Made by a program: the position numbers and the translations under genes. From positions 1-64,000 of the forward strand of contig JAKVAQ010000031.1 in NCBI GenBank assembly GCA_022447665.1: a stretch of DNA of 64,000 bases. The letters are read 5' to 3'. This DNA comes from Crocinitomicaceae bacterium (GTDB lineage: Bacteria; Bacteroidota; Bacteroidia; Flavobacteriales_D; Crocinitomicaceae). Every line of letters begins with the position of its first letter. Position 1 is the first letter of the stretch. Below the pieces are notes generated by a model that ran no database searches, was not told the origin of the DNA, and saw only the letters and a program-made list of their open reading frames with translations. Shown here piece after piece: positions 8,201 to 18,151 of the stretch.

Positions 8201-10609
8201 TTATAAACCCAAACTAGGATACTTAGCAGGATCAGCCTCATTCATTAGGTTATACACCGCTTCGAAAATAGTTTCGTTGTTCGGTTTAGAGAAATAATCT
8301 CCATCTGTACCATACGCTGGTCTATGATCTCTAGCAGAAACCGTTACTGGCTCAGAATCTAAATGATAGTACCCTTTTTGCTTCACTAGAATTTGATCTA
8401 ATAAGAAAGCGGTAGCACCACTTTCAACGTCTTCATCAACAATGACCAAACGATTTGTCTTAGCCAGTGATTTAGCTGTGTCTCCGTTCAAATCAAACGG
8501 AATTAATGTTTGTGCATCTACCAATTCAACTGAAATCTCGACAGCTTCTAATTCTTGCGCTACCTCTTCACAAATATTGAAGGTAGAACCGTAAGAAACG
8601 ATCGTTACATCTGTTCCTTCTTTCACTACTTCAACTTCTCCTAATGGCTCTTGGAACTCAGCGTAGTTCGTTGGCGCTGCTTCTTTTTTACGGTATCCGT
8701 TTAATGGCTCAATTACCAATGCCGGATCATCAGAAGCAAACAAAGTGTTGTAGAATCCTGCGGCCTTGGTCATATTACGAGGAACACATAAATACATTCC
8801 GCGAATAGCATTTACAATCATTCCCATTGGAGAACCTGAATGCCAAATTCCTTCTAATCTATGTCCACGCGTACGAATAATAAGTGGCGCTTTTTGTCCA
8901 CCCTTAGTTCTGTACTGTACTGTTGCTAAATCATCACTCATAATTTGAATGGCGTAAAGCAGGTAATCTAAATATTGAATCTCAGCCAATGGACGAAGAC
9001 CTCTCATAGCCATTCCAATTCCTTGACCTACAATTGTACACTCACGAATACCCGTATCGAATACTCTATTGGTTCCAAATTGATCTTGCATACCCTCCAT
9101 ACTTTGGTTTACACCTCCAATTTGTCCGACATCCTCCCCAAAAGTTACTAACTCCGGGTACTTGTTGAATAATGCCTCAAAGTTGTTTCTGAGCACTAAA
9201 CGTCCGTCAATCATTTCATCTGTTGTATCTAAATCAATACGTTCTTTATTCATTGCCGAATCATCAGATTCTGAATAGAGGTAAGATGAATATTGATCAA
9301 AATTATCTGCTTCTCCACGCTTAATCCAAGCGATTAATTCGTTTCTAGCATTTGTATCTTCACCGCGAACAGTTCTAAGTGCTTTCTTAGCAGTTGCGAA
9401 AATGTCTTTTTTAATTGGGTCAAAGGCTTTTTCTAATCCTTCTGCAATTGGCTTAATGAAGGCTCCATTTGCCGATTCAGTAGACAAGCGATTTAAGATA
9501 CCAACGAGATCAGCGATTTCAGACTTTAAAATTTCTTGGAACTCTTTCCACGCCTCGTTCTTTTGATCTCTAACAAATTTCTTTGCTTCTTTTTCTAATT
9601 GTTCAAGTTCTTCTTCCGTTGCCAATTCAGCTTCTAGAATAAACTCTTTGAATTTTAATATACAATCTTGAGTAGTTTCCCACTCTAAGCGCTCTTCAGA
9701 TTTATATCGCTCATGAGAACCTGAGGTAGAGTGTCCTTGTGGTTGGTTAACTTCCTCAACATGAATAAGCACAGGAACGTGCTCATCACGGCAAAGTTGG
9801 ATTGCTTTCTCGTAGGTCTCACATAGGTGGACATAGTCCCAACCTTTTGTTTTGAATATTTCGTATCCAGTTGATTTCTTAGTTCTTTGCATTCCAGCAA
9901 GAGCTTCAGAAATACTTCCTTTGGTTGTTTGATATTTCTTTGGAACAGATATCCCGTATCCGTCATCCCAAACAGACATAGCGAATGGAATTTGCATTAC
10001 CCCAGCTGCATTGATAGACTCCCAGAAAGGTCCTTCTGAAGTACTGGCATCGCCAATGGTACCGAACGCCACCTCATTTCCTTTATCAGTAAAAGAGGTC
10101 ATTCCGTGCAGTTCTTCGTTATTTCTGTAAAGCTTAGAAGCTAAAGCTAGACCAACTAGTCTAGGCATTTGACCTGCAGTAGGAGAAATATCAGCTGAAC
10201 TATTTTTTTGCTCCATCAAATTTTTCCAAGAACCATCATCGTTCAGCGAACGTGTAGCAAAGTGACCACCCATTTGGCGACCGGCAGATTGTGGTTCTTT
10301 CTCGACATCAGTATGGGCGTAGAGTGCAGCAAAGTACTCTTTCACGGTTAAAGCACCAATGGCCATCATGAAGGTTTGATCACGGTAATACCCTGATCTA
10401 AAATCTCCATTTCTAAATTGCTTCGCCATGGCAATTTGCGCAATTTCTTTTCCGTCACCAAAGATTCCAAACTTCGCTTTACCTCCTAAAACTTCACGTC
10501 TTCCGAGTAATGATGCTTCACGCGATATTCTGGCTAGTTTATAATCGCTTAAAACTTCTTCTATGTGCTTGTTCGTTGCTTTCTTCTTTGCTGTCTTTGT
10601 TGCTGCCAT
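8201..10609 (-). CDS. Fused 2-oxoacid dehydrogenase E1 (alpha + beta), branched-chain type
   Basis: An 802-residue fusion of the alpha and beta subunits of a thiamine-diphosphate-dependent 2-oxoacid dehydrogenase E1. The alpha half (about 1-380) carries GDASTSEGPFWESINAAG, the cofactor-binding region. The beta half (about 455-800) carries TFGEDVGQIGGVNQ, FDTGIRECTIVGQGIGMA and IRTRGHRLEGIWHSGSPM. It decarboxylates a 2-oxoacid and passes the acyl group to a lipoyl E2, feeding branched-chain amino acid breakdown or branched fatty-acid precursor supply. This fused form is common in Bacteroidetes. No E2 or E3 gene lies in the window. The substrate is inferred from general similarity only. Confidence 0.9.
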   Translation of the reverse strand: MAATKTAKKKATNKHIEEVLSDYKLARISREASLLGRREVLGGKAKFGIFGDGKEIAQIAMAKQFRNGDFRSGYYRDQTFMMAIGALTVKEYFAALYAHTDVEKEPQSAGRQMGGHFATRSLNDDGSWKNLMEQKNSSADISPTAGQMPRLVGLALASKLYRNNEELHGMTSFTDKGNEVAFGTIGDASTSEGPFWESINAAGVMQIPFAMSVWDDGYGISVPKKYQTTKGSISEALAGMQRTKKSTGYEIFKTKGWDYVHLCETYEKAIQLCRDEHVPVLIHVEEVNQPQGHSTSGSHERYKSEERLEWETTQDCILKFKEFILEAELATEEELEQLEKEAKKFVRDQKNEAWKEFQEILKSEIADLVGILNRLSTESANGAFIKPIAEGLEKAFDPIKKDIFATAKKALRTVRGEDTNARNELIAWIKRGEADNFDQYSSYLYSESDDSAMNKERIDLDTTDEMIDGRLVLRNNFEALFNKYPELVTFGEDVGQIGGVNQSMEGMQDQFGTNRVFDTGIRECTIVGQGIGMAMRGLRPLAEIQYLDYLLYAIQIMSDDLATVQYRTKGGQKAPLIIRTRGHRLEGIWHSGSPMGMIVNAIRGMYLCVPRNMTKAAGFYNTLFASDDPALVIEPLNGYRKKEAAPTNYAEFQEPLGEVEVVKEGTDVTIVSYGSTFNICEEVAQELEAVEISVELVDAQTLIPFDLNGDTAKSLAKTNRLVIVDEDVESGATAFLLDQILVKQKGYYHLDSEPVTVSARDHRPAYGTDGDYFSKPNNETIFEAVYNLMNEADPAKYPSLGL

Positions 10610-10706
10610 TTACTGAAATAATTTGAGCGTTAAAAATAAGCAAAATCTTCGAGGATCTGTACGTTTTAGGCCTGTAAAATCGGTCTGGATATCGATGAAT
10701 TACCTT

Positions 10707-12320
10707 CTACTTTACGCGTTTGAAGTTTTCCCCATCGTACTTGTAATGATAATCTCCTAGCTGCAAGGTTTCTCTTGTTGAGACATTTTGAAGGTCGTAA
10801 ACCTTGTGGTTGTAGATTAAATCACCCCCCGTTTCGTAGGCTATTTTGATGTAGTCGTTACGCGGAATATTGTTATCTCCACAGATTAAAACGTTCACTC
10901 TTTTTTCCACTTTATTCAAGAGTTTAAGGTCTCTCACTTCCGACCAATTATCACCCAAGAGCATGATTTCATCGGTTTTCTCATCTTCCTCTTGGGCTAC
11001 TAAAATAGCTTCGATATCATTTTCTGGGCGTTCACCGCCTGTACCATTGACCATAGCGTTTTTAATTGCTGCTCTAATATTTTCCTTTCCTCCAGAAAAA
11101 TAAACACCACCGGCTGAACCGATTTTCTTTTTGTGGGTAGGCTTATTGTCGCCGTCATTGAAAAAGGTAAAGCTTGTAAAAGGATGGTCAGAATAATTGG
11201 CCAACACCCAACGTGTAATTGCAGCGATGTATGGTGCCATCGAACCTGTTACGTCCATTACCAAAGACATTTTCTTTTCCCCCGTTACATATTCATCAAT
11301 AGCAATGTAGGTTGAGGTGGTCTTAGGATCCGTGAAATCTGGTCCCGGAATGCTTGTAGTAGGCTCGTCGGTATTAAATTCAGGATTATCAACCTGATCG
11401 CTGAAGGTAGGTCGTTTACCATCGCGTTTGTACATGCCTTTCACTGTCGGTGAATAGGAAACACGAATACTTAGATTTACAGTTGAGGTAGTCTTTTCTC
11501 CGTTTGAGGTAGCCGGGTTCCATGCTGGCATATCGGTAAGTAATGTTTCGATAGATTCTTTCGCAAAAACGGGATAATCATTCAAGAATTCTATGGTTGA
11601 AATTTCTCCTTCCTCATTCACTTCAAAGTTAACATCGACCCACTTATCATAACGGCGTAAGCCTATTTCAGAGTTTTGAAGATTGAGTTTAAAATATTGG
11701 TAAAGCTCATATTCACTTTCTAGGTAATTTGCGTCAGTATCTTCAATTTTAGAAGGTGTTGTTCCGTCTTCAGATGGGACCTGCTCTTTTACGGGATCGA
11801 TATTTTTATCCTCAAATCCAGCATCCGGATCATTAAAAAAGTTAGAGAGTCGGTTGAATTCATCAAGGAGTGAAACTTCGTCTGTTGGTCTGTATACAAG
11901 AATGAAACCGTGGAAATATTCATCTCCTTCAGAATAGTCCGTGCATCCAGTTTGCTCTAATAATTCCCATTCAAAGAAACGATCTTGAATTAGCTCGGGA
12001 TAAGCATTTCCTAGTGTTGTAAACCTTGTGCGGTCAAGTTCTTTTTGATTAAATGCAGGACTTAATTTGTATAGCGTATAGACATAATATGCTTTTACAA
12101 TAGTTAGTTCGGATATTTCTTGCCGTAGTTCTTCTTTTGCAAGTATTTCATCGGCAAATTCACTTGTGATGAGGATACAATTGTTAAGATTCTCGGTGTC
12201 TACTTTTTCTAGTTGTACTCTATTTTGATTAACAATATTATCTATTTCCGCGCTGAGATCCTGTCCTATAGCTATGGAAACAGAGAAGAAGAATAGAGTA
12301 GTGGTGTACAGAAATTTCAT
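10707..12320 (-). CDS. Secreted protein with TonB_C-like and vWA-like domains
   Basis: A 537-residue protein with a signal peptide (MKFLYTTTLFFFSVSIAIGQ). A helical N-terminal part resembles TPR-type helices. Residues about 220-305 resemble a TonB C-terminal fold (YDKWVDVNFEVNEEGEIS, then a beta end). A vWA-like domain follows at about residues 345-500, with a modified metal site D-x-T-x-S in SLVMDVTGSMAPYI and the strand EIMLLGDNWSEVRDL. The combination of a TonB_C-like module with vWA is unusual. The last ~35 residues look like a short beta hairpin. It sits alone, 56 bases downstream of nothing co-directional except the PPIase gene. The function is unknown, probably envelope-related. Confidence 0.75.
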   Translation of the reverse strand: MKFLYTTTLFFFSVSIAIGQDLSAEIDNIVNQNRVQLEKVDTENLNNCILITSEFADEILAKEELRQEISELTIVKAYYVYTLYKLSPAFNQKELDRTRFTTLGNAYPELIQDRFFEWELLEQTGCTDYSEGDEYFHGFILVYRPTDEVSLLDEFNRLSNFFNDPDAGFEDKNIDPVKEQVPSEDGTTPSKIEDTDANYLESEYELYQYFKLNLQNSEIGLRRYDKWVDVNFEVNEEGEISTIEFLNDYPVFAKESIETLLTDMPAWNPATSNGEKTTSTVNLSIRVSYSPTVKGMYKRDGKRPTFSDQVDNPEFNTDEPTTSIPGPDFTDPKTTSTYIAIDEYVTGEKKMSLVMDVTGSMAPYIAAITRWVLANYSDHPFTSFTFFNDGDNKPTHKKKIGSAGGVYFSGGKENIRAAIKNAMVNGTGGERPENDIEAILVAQEEDEKTDEIMLLGDNWSEVRDLKLLNKVEKRVNVLICGDNNIPRNDYIKIAYETGGDLIYNHKVYDLQNVSTRETLQLGDYHYKYDGENFKRVK

Positions 12321-12376
12321 TCAATTAAAGCCTTACCTCTGTAACGTAACAAATGAAAAAGGTAACAAGATTAAAA

Positions 12377-13762
12377 TTACCCCACTTTTACCCATTGATA
12401 CTTGAATGAGCATTTCTTCAGAAACTCGTCAGAAATTCGAACATAAGTAGTACCTATTTTCGAGTTCACCCATTTGTCAATGACTTGTTGCTTTTTAGCG
12501 TTCGCCGCTGCTGTAGAGATTAGAGTATAATCATCCTTTAAATTGGCTTTATGCGGCTTAGTCTTTTCAACAAGCTTTACAATACGTATTCCTTTTTTCT
12601 GCTCAAACATATTGTCGTACAGTGCTGGGCTAGAGTAAGAGCCGACTTTCATTGAATTCACTGTTCGAGACATTTGTGGGTCAATATCATTTAAGTTTTG
12701 AATGTCCCATTGGTAATCACCGGAATAAGGGTTTACAATTAATCCTCCATTTTGCTTTGAGGCGTCATCATCAGAAAATTTCATTGCGGCTTCTTCAAAG
12801 CTAATGGTGCCTCTTCCAATCTCTTTGTGAATACTATCAATTAATTCGGCAGAACGCATTAGGGCTTTATCACTCACCTGCGGTGTACGAAGAATATGTC
12901 TGGTGTGGTAGTTATCACCTTTTCTCTCAAGAAGCTGAACAATATGGTAACCGTATTGCGTTTCAAATACTGGTGAAATCTCTCCTTTTTCTAAAGCGAA
13001 AAGAGCAGCTTCAAATTCAGGCACCATTGTACCACGGCTTTGCCATCCTAAATCTCCACCATTCAATCTACTTCCTGGATCTTCTGAATAAAGTGTAGCA
13101 ATTGTCTGGAAACTCTTCACGCCTCCAATAATTTCTTCTCTCCAGTTGTTCAATTGATCCTGGGTTTTTTTCTTATCCTCCAAAGAAACAATAGGGTATA
13201 CAACAATTTGACTAACAATTACTTTTGAGTTAATGTACGGAATACTATCCTTGTGCAATCCGTTGTAGAATTCTTCAACTTCCTTAGGGGTAATTCTTAC
13301 ATTTTCAGTGATTTTATCACGCATTTGTTCAGCGAGAAGACGTTTTTTAATTTGTTCAAAAAACTCTGCTTTAATTTGTGCTACGGATTTTCCGTAAAAG
13401 TCTTCCAGCTTTTCTACACCTCCCATTTGGGCAGCAATTTGATTGATACGAGCTTCCATTTCTTGGTTCACCATATCATCAGGAACTTCAATACTGTCAA
13501 TTTTAGCTTGGTTAACCAGGAGTTTTTCGAAAAGAAGCTCTTCTAAAATCAGGCATTCTGTGTTGGCATCAATCGGTTCGCCATTTTGAAGCATTTGTAA
13601 TTCTCTCGCCTTGATGTCGCTCAATAAAACTATTTCATCACCAATTTGACCAACGATTTTGTCCGCCAATTTAGCTCCCATTCCTAAAGCCTCTTGTCCG
13701 AAAGAAGCCGAAGAAAGAATACAAATTGTTAAAACACTAATTATATATTTCAATCTCATCAT
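12377..13762 (-). CDS. SurA-like periplasmic peptidyl-prolyl isomerase
   Basis: A 461-residue exported folding factor: signal peptide, a SurA_N-like helical domain (about 30-170) and two parvulin (PpiC-type) domains. The first is marked by YSEDPGSRLNGGDLGWQSRG and EKGEISPVFETQYGYHIVQL. The second starts at TRHILRTPQVSDKALMRS and is more divergent. It should chaperone outer-membrane proteins through the periplasm, as SurA does. The gene overlaps the end of the upstream gene by 26 bases, so the two are coupled. Two adjacent ATG codons (13762 and 13759) are equally good starts. Confidence 0.88.
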   Translation of the reverse strand: MMRLKYIISVLTICILSSASFGQEALGMGAKLADKIVGQIGDEIVLLSDIKARELQMLQNGEPIDANTECLILEELLFEKLLVNQAKIDSIEVPDDMVNQEMEARINQIAAQMGGVEKLEDFYGKSVAQIKAEFFEQIKKRLLAEQMRDKITENVRITPKEVEEFYNGLHKDSIPYINSKVIVSQIVVYPIVSLEDKKKTQDQLNNWREEIIGGVKSFQTIATLYSEDPGSRLNGGDLGWQSRGTMVPEFEAALFALEKGEISPVFETQYGYHIVQLLERKGDNYHTRHILRTPQVSDKALMRSAELIDSIHKEIGRGTISFEEAAMKFSDDDASKQNGGLIVNPYSGDYQWDIQNLNDIDPQMSRTVNSMKVGSYSSPALYDNMFEQKKGIRIVKLVEKTKPHKANLKDDYTLISTAAANAKKQQVIDKWVNSKIGTTYVRISDEFLKKCSFKYQWVKVG

Positions 13763-14579
13763 TGTTATAGGCGTTGTTAATCATTTCTTCTTTCAGCGAC
13801 TGTTCTAATTTCTTTGTGCGCATACTCAAAATTCTTTCCTTAATCTTGTCCTTTTCAAAACTTAATGGCGAAGCGGTATTCTTCAATTTATAATCCATTA
13901 CGTTTAAAAAATAGTAGTATCCGTTCTCTTGAAAACGAATTTTAGACTTATTAATTATGAATTTGTCCTTATTAATATCGTGCAAAGGTACTTCTTTCAG
14001 TAAATCATCAAAATAAATCCAGTTTTCCATGTCGTAATAAAAGTTAGAAGCATAGATTTTTGCAAATATTTCGATTTCTTCAATGTGCTCCGGCTTTCGC
14101 AATTTATAAGCCGAGGTGATTTTATCAATGTCAGGCGCATCTTCAGAAACCTTCAGGTAAAGTACCTTTACCAGGTAGTCATTAAGCTGAAATTCATCAA
14201 TGTGTTGGTTGTAATAAGTTTGGATCTCTCCATCAGTAATTACTGTATCTAGGTTTTCATAAACTTTGGTTTTGAGAAGGTCATGAATCAATAGATCATT
14301 TTTGTATTGGTTGACTTTTCTTTCGATTTCGTCCATTTCAACACCTTCAGAGGATGCCGCTTCATTGACTAGGATTTGATCGTTGATCCAATTATCACGG
14401 AGTTCATTTAGCAATGCTATGCTGTCGTCAATCGAAAAATCGTCTTTTGCGAAGTAATGTGCTAGATCAGATTGATAGAGTTCTGCGTCTCCAACCTTAG
14501 CCAAGAGTTCTCCCTTGTCATCTCCGCCAGAGCAGCTAACAAATAATAGGATTAATATGAACGCAGTCGTTATGCGCAT
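13737..14579 (-). CDS. SurA_N-like lipoprotein without a recognisable isomerase domain
   Basis: A 280-residue protein with a lipoprotein signal (lipobox FVSC, Cys at residue 16). It has a SurA-N-like start, LLAKVGDAELYQSDLAHYF, followed by long helices. It keeps the helical chaperone part and an acidic C-terminal helix but shows no parvulin signature. It is encoded directly before the SurA-like PPIase with a 26-base overlap, so it probably acts with it in outer-membrane protein folding. It lies behind a strong terminator and has its own promoter. Confidence 0.78.
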   Translation of the reverse strand: MRITTAFILILLFVSCSGGDDKGELLAKVGDAELYQSDLAHYFAKDDFSIDDSIALLNELRDNWINDQILVNEAASSEGVEMDEIERKVNQYKNDLLIHDLLKTKVYENLDTVITDGEIQTYYNQHIDEFQLNDYLVKVLYLKVSEDAPDIDKITSAYKLRKPEHIEEIEIFAKIYASNFYYDMENWIYFDDLLKEVPLHDINKDKFIINKSKIRFQENGYYYFLNVMDYKLKNTASPLSFEKDKIKERILSMRTKKLEQSLKEEMINNAYNNDEIEIYN

Positions 14580-14583
14580 CTTT

Positions 14584-14591
14584 CAAATTTA
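14584..14591 (-). promoter_or_regulatory. -7 element TAAATTTG abutting the start codon
   Basis: Read on the minus strand, TAAATTTG lies only 4 bases before the ATG at 14579. It directly follows the T-tract of the terminator at 14592-14628, so a new transcript starts where the upstream one ends. The mRNA would be leaderless or nearly so. Confidence 0.5.
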
Positions 14592-14628
14592 AAACAAAAA
14601 AAGTCGCTGGTTATTTCCCAACGACTTT
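14592..14628 (-). terminator. Rho-independent terminator after the 665-aa PPIase gene
   Basis: On the minus strand an 11-base-pair stem (AAAGTCGTTGG with CCAGCGACTTT, one G-T pair) encloses a 7-base loop and is followed by seven T. It separates the guaB-PPIase unit from the two chaperone genes downstream. Confidence 0.9.
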
Positions 14629-14651
14629 CTATCAAAGTTTTTATGAAAATT

Positions 14652-16649
14652 TTACATATCGCCAACGCCGTAAAGTACCTCACGGTTAACAACAATATCG
14701 TATTTTCCTCTTAATTCATCAATCCACTCGCTTTCAAGTTTGTTTTGGTAAGCCGCAGTTACAAGACCTTTAGCTTCACTGAACTGTCTTGCTCGTGGAG
14801 GTAAAACTTCTTCTACATCAAAGACATAATATTCACCATTACGCTCGAAGATTTTGTTTAAGCCTGGCTTGAATTTTCTAACCTTAAACTTTTTCTTTTT
14901 AGGTTTTCCTTTTCTAAAGGCTTCAGTTGTTTCAGAGTTGAACGTATGCGTTTTAAGGTAAACGTTAAGTTGTGAAGTTTCATTCAATCTTCCTCTAATT
15001 GATTTTGCACTCAATGAATCTTCTTCAACATAATCATAAACCTGCTGCGCAATAGCCATATCTTTGCATTTGAAAAGATTTCCTTTATATCTCACAGGAT
15101 AGCGGAAGTCTTCTTTATGTGCTTCGTAATAGTTTTTAATTCCGGTAGTATCTTGAGCAGCTTTTTCCCAAATCTCATTTTGCATGATTTCAAACACCAA
15201 GATTCCATCGCGGTATTCTTGCATTAATGATTTGAACTTAGGATGCTTTTTCTCTAATTGTGTGTCCTCGTATGCAGTTAAGCGCTCAATCACAAATTCG
15301 TCGTACTTGTCCTTTAAATACTGGTAAACAGGCACTGGTGCCATTTTTCGCTGTGTATTGAACAAGTATTGCTCAAAGTCACCAACTGAAGCAGATTGAT
15401 CAGCAAAAGTGAATAATGTAGCATCTTTTTTCCCTTTGTCATCAAATCCTTTCCAAGCACCAATAAAGATCTCTGGGCCTACTTGTGCTTCAAAGTCTAC
15501 TTGATATTTACCGTAGTCACTGATAAAGTTGTATTCTTTTTTGAGTCCGTTGATAAAAGAAACTTTAGACTTTTCAGCTCTTTCATCTCTCTCTACTTTA
15601 AGCTTTAACTCTCGATACATCTCCTTGTAAGAAGGTAATGGTTCAAGCGAAATTCGTTTAATGATGTGCCAACCATAAGGCGTAAGCACTGGCTCAGAGT
15701 ATTCACCATCATTAGCAATTCCAAAAGCAGCAGTTTCAAACTCAGTTACCATTCTTTGACGCGTACCTGCACCAAAAATTGGTAAAACGCCGCCTTTAGC
15801 GCGTGAAGATTGATCATCAGAGTACTTCATCGCCAAGTCTTCAAATTTTTCACCGTCTTGTAATAGTCCGTAAATCTCTTCGATTTTTTCTTTTGCTTTG
15901 CTTTGTTCGTTTGCACTCATTTGAGCGTTAGAAAGAATCATGATATGTGCTGTGCTGATTTTGCCTAAACTCTTTCTTTTATCAGTTACCATTATAATGT
16001 GGTATCCGAATTGAGTTCTTACTGGCATTGAAACTTCTCCAACCTCAGTCGTGAAAGCGGCTTCTTCAAAAGGGTAAACCATTTGCAAAGCGGTAAAGTA
16101 ACCGAGATCACCTCCGTTCATTTTCACACTTGGATCCTCAGAACCATCTCTACCAGATGCTACTTCAGTGAAGTCTTGACCGCCAATGATACGATCTCTA
16201 AGCTCCATGATTCTTTTATATTTTCTCAAGGTATCTTCAGGACTCGCGTCTGGATTAACGCGGATAAGAATATGGCTTGCACGAACTTCGTTTAGTGTTC
16301 TATCATAGGCTTCCTGAATCAATTCTTCGTTCTTCTCCTTATCAGTCATATAAGGCAAAGACAATTGCCCACGGTACTGAAGCAATTCCGATTTTAAAGA
16401 AGGTATCGTATCATACTTTAGTCGTTCTGCTTCTTTAACTTTCAATTTATAATTGATGAACAACTCCATGTAGGCATCAAGATCTTTTTTCTTGAACGAT
16501 GGTTCATCTTCGTTTTTTGTGTAGATATACAAGAATTCAGACGCGTAGATGTTCTCGCCATTAATGGTAAGAATAACGGGGTCGTTTTCTTGAGCAAAAC
16601 TTAGTGTTCCGGCTAGGAATAGGCTAAATAATAATACTAATTTCTTCAT
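14652..16649 (-). CDS. Periplasmic peptidyl-prolyl isomerase with two parvulin domains
   Basis: A 665-residue exported folding factor with a signal peptide (MKKLVLLFSLFLAGTLSFAQ). After a helical N-terminal region come two consecutive parvulin domains. One runs at about 118-225 (RASHILIRVNPDASPEDTL to RTQFGYHIIMVTDKR). The other runs at about 229-345 (STAHIMILSNAQMS to LTPYGWHIIKR). A ~300-residue helical C-terminal extension follows. It is the third SurA-like factor in 4 kb. It starts 1 base after the guaB stop codon, so it is cotranscribed with guaB. A terminator follows it. Confidence 0.9.
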   Translation of the reverse strand: MKKLVLLFSLFLAGTLSFAQENDPVILTINGENIYASEFLYIYTKNEDEPSFKKKDLDAYMELFINYKLKVKEAERLKYDTIPSLKSELLQYRGQLSLPYMTDKEKNEELIQEAYDRTLNEVRASHILIRVNPDASPEDTLRKYKRIMELRDRIIGGQDFTEVASGRDGSEDPSVKMNGGDLGYFTALQMVYPFEEAAFTTEVGEVSMPVRTQFGYHIIMVTDKRKSLGKISTAHIMILSNAQMSANEQSKAKEKIEEIYGLLQDGEKFEDLAMKYSDDQSSRAKGGVLPIFGAGTRQRMVTEFETAAFGIANDGEYSEPVLTPYGWHIIKRISLEPLPSYKEMYRELKLKVERDERAEKSKVSFINGLKKEYNFISDYGKYQVDFEAQVGPEIFIGAWKGFDDKGKKDATLFTFADQSASVGDFEQYLFNTQRKMAPVPVYQYLKDKYDEFVIERLTAYEDTQLEKKHPKFKSLMQEYRDGILVFEIMQNEIWEKAAQDTTGIKNYYEAHKEDFRYPVRYKGNLFKCKDMAIAQQVYDYVEEDSLSAKSIRGRLNETSQLNVYLKTHTFNSETTEAFRKGKPKKKKFKVRKFKPGLNKIFERNGEYYVFDVEEVLPPRARQFSEAKGLVTAAYQNKLESEWIDELRGKYDIVVNREVLYGVGDM

Positions 16650-16650
16650 T

Positions 16651-18120
16651 TTATTTACTGTAATTTGGAGCTTCTCTCGTTATGGTAACGTCATGTGGAT
16701 GAGATTCGTTGATCCCTGCATTTGAGATTCTTATGAATGTTGAGCCTTTTAATTTTTCAATTTCAGGTGCTCCGCAATATCCCATACCTGCTTTGATACC
16801 TCCTATAATTTGGTGCATAATTTCTTTAAGGTGTCCTTTGTAAGGTACACGTCCAGCAATTCCTTCTGGAACTAATTTTTTCTTATTATCCTCTTCACCC
16901 TGGAAATAACGATCTTTCGATCCTTTTTGCATCGCCTCTACTGATCCCATCCCTCTATACGCTTTAAACTTTCTTCCTTGGTAAATGATTGTTTCACCAG
17001 GAGACTCTTTAGTTCCTGCAAACATCGAACCAACCATAATTGAATCGGCTCCTGCCGCGATTGCTTTTACAAAATCTCCAGTATATCTTACACCACCATC
17101 TGCAATGATTGGAATGCCAGAACCTTCCATTGCCATAGCAACATCATTAACTGCAGAAAGCTGTGGAACACCTACTCCTGCAATCACACGAGTTGTACAT
17201 ATTGAACCTGGTCCAATTCCTACTTTGATTCCATCGGCACCCGCTTCTGCTAAGAACTTAGCTGCTTCAGCTGTAGCAATGTTTCCAACTACTACATCAA
17301 GGTTAGGGTGTTTATCTTTAACTTGTTTTAATTTTTCTACAACGAATTTTGAATGTCCATGTGCAGTATCGATGACAACAGCATCTACTCCCGCTTCTAC
17401 TAGAGCGTCAACTCTTTCTAATGTGTCTGGAGTAACCCCTACAGCACCTGCTACGCGCAGTCTTCCGATAGAATCTTTGCATGAAAGAGGATGCTCTTTC
17501 ACCTTTATTATATCACGGAATGTAATTAACCCTAGTAGCTTATTGTCTGCTGATACAACTGGTAATTTCTCAATCTTAAACTCTTGTAATGTTTTTTCAG
17601 CATCCGCCAATGTAGTACCTTCAGAAGCCGTAATAATATTATCTGAAGTCATTACAGAAGTGATCGGAGTGGTTAGCTTCGATACAAATCTTAAATCTCT
17701 ATTCGTGACAATCCCTTTCAAATAACCTTCCGAATCAACAACTGGAATCCCACCAATTTTGTTCTCGGCCATAATCGTCAAGGCATCTTTAGCGGTAGCA
17801 TCTTCATCTAATGTAATAGGATCGATGATCATACCACTTTCTGAACGCTTTACCTTTCTTACTTGGAGCGCTTGCTGCTCGATTGTCATGTTTTTATGAA
17901 TCACACCAATTCCCCCTTGTTGGGCAATAGCAACCGCCAATGACCATTCGGTAACGGTATCCATTGCAGCTGAAATAATCGGAGCATTTAACTCAATATT
18001 TCTACTGAACTTGGTTTTAAGTGATACTTCACGAGGAAGAATTTCAGAATAACTTGGTACAAGGAGCACATCGTCGTAGGTAAGACCTTCCTTGATTTCT
18101 GACAATGCTTTAAGCGACAT
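16651..18120 (-). CDS. guaB: Inosine-5'-monophosphate dehydrogenase
   Basis: A 489-residue IMP dehydrogenase, converting IMP to XMP with NAD+, the first committed step of GMP synthesis. The TIM-barrel start EGLTYDDVLLVPSYSEILPR is intact. Two CBS domains (about residues 92-205) are inserted after ALQVRKVKRSESGMI. The active-site loop GIGPGSICTTRVIAGVG carries the catalytic Cys, and KAYRGMGSVEAM is the flap region. Length is standard. The following PPIase gene starts 1 base after the stop. Confidence 0.97.
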   Translation of the reverse strand: MSLKALSEIKEGLTYDDVLLVPSYSEILPREVSLKTKFSRNIELNAPIISAAMDTVTEWSLAVAIAQQGGIGVIHKNMTIEQQALQVRKVKRSESGMIIDPITLDEDATAKDALTIMAENKIGGIPVVDSEGYLKGIVTNRDLRFVSKLTTPITSVMTSDNIITASEGTTLADAEKTLQEFKIEKLPVVSADNKLLGLITFRDIIKVKEHPLSCKDSIGRLRVAGAVGVTPDTLERVDALVEAGVDAVVIDTAHGHSKFVVEKLKQVKDKHPNLDVVVGNIATAEAAKFLAEAGADGIKVGIGPGSICTTRVIAGVGVPQLSAVNDVAMAMEGSGIPIIADGGVRYTGDFVKAIAAGADSIMVGSMFAGTKESPGETIIYQGRKFKAYRGMGSVEAMQKGSKDRYFQGEEDNKKKLVPEGIAGRVPYKGHLKEIMHQIIGGIKAGMGYCGAPEIEKLKGSTFIRISNAGINESHPHDVTITREAPNYSK

Positions 18121-18151
18121 ATTTTGAATTTACGTGAGAAATAAATTCCCG

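Noticed and set aside
16985-17725. 246-codon open frame on the plus strand inside guaB
   Set aside because: It is the complement of a highly conserved IMP dehydrogenase; the product is Ser/Thr/Pro-rich with no domain, typical of an antisense shadow.
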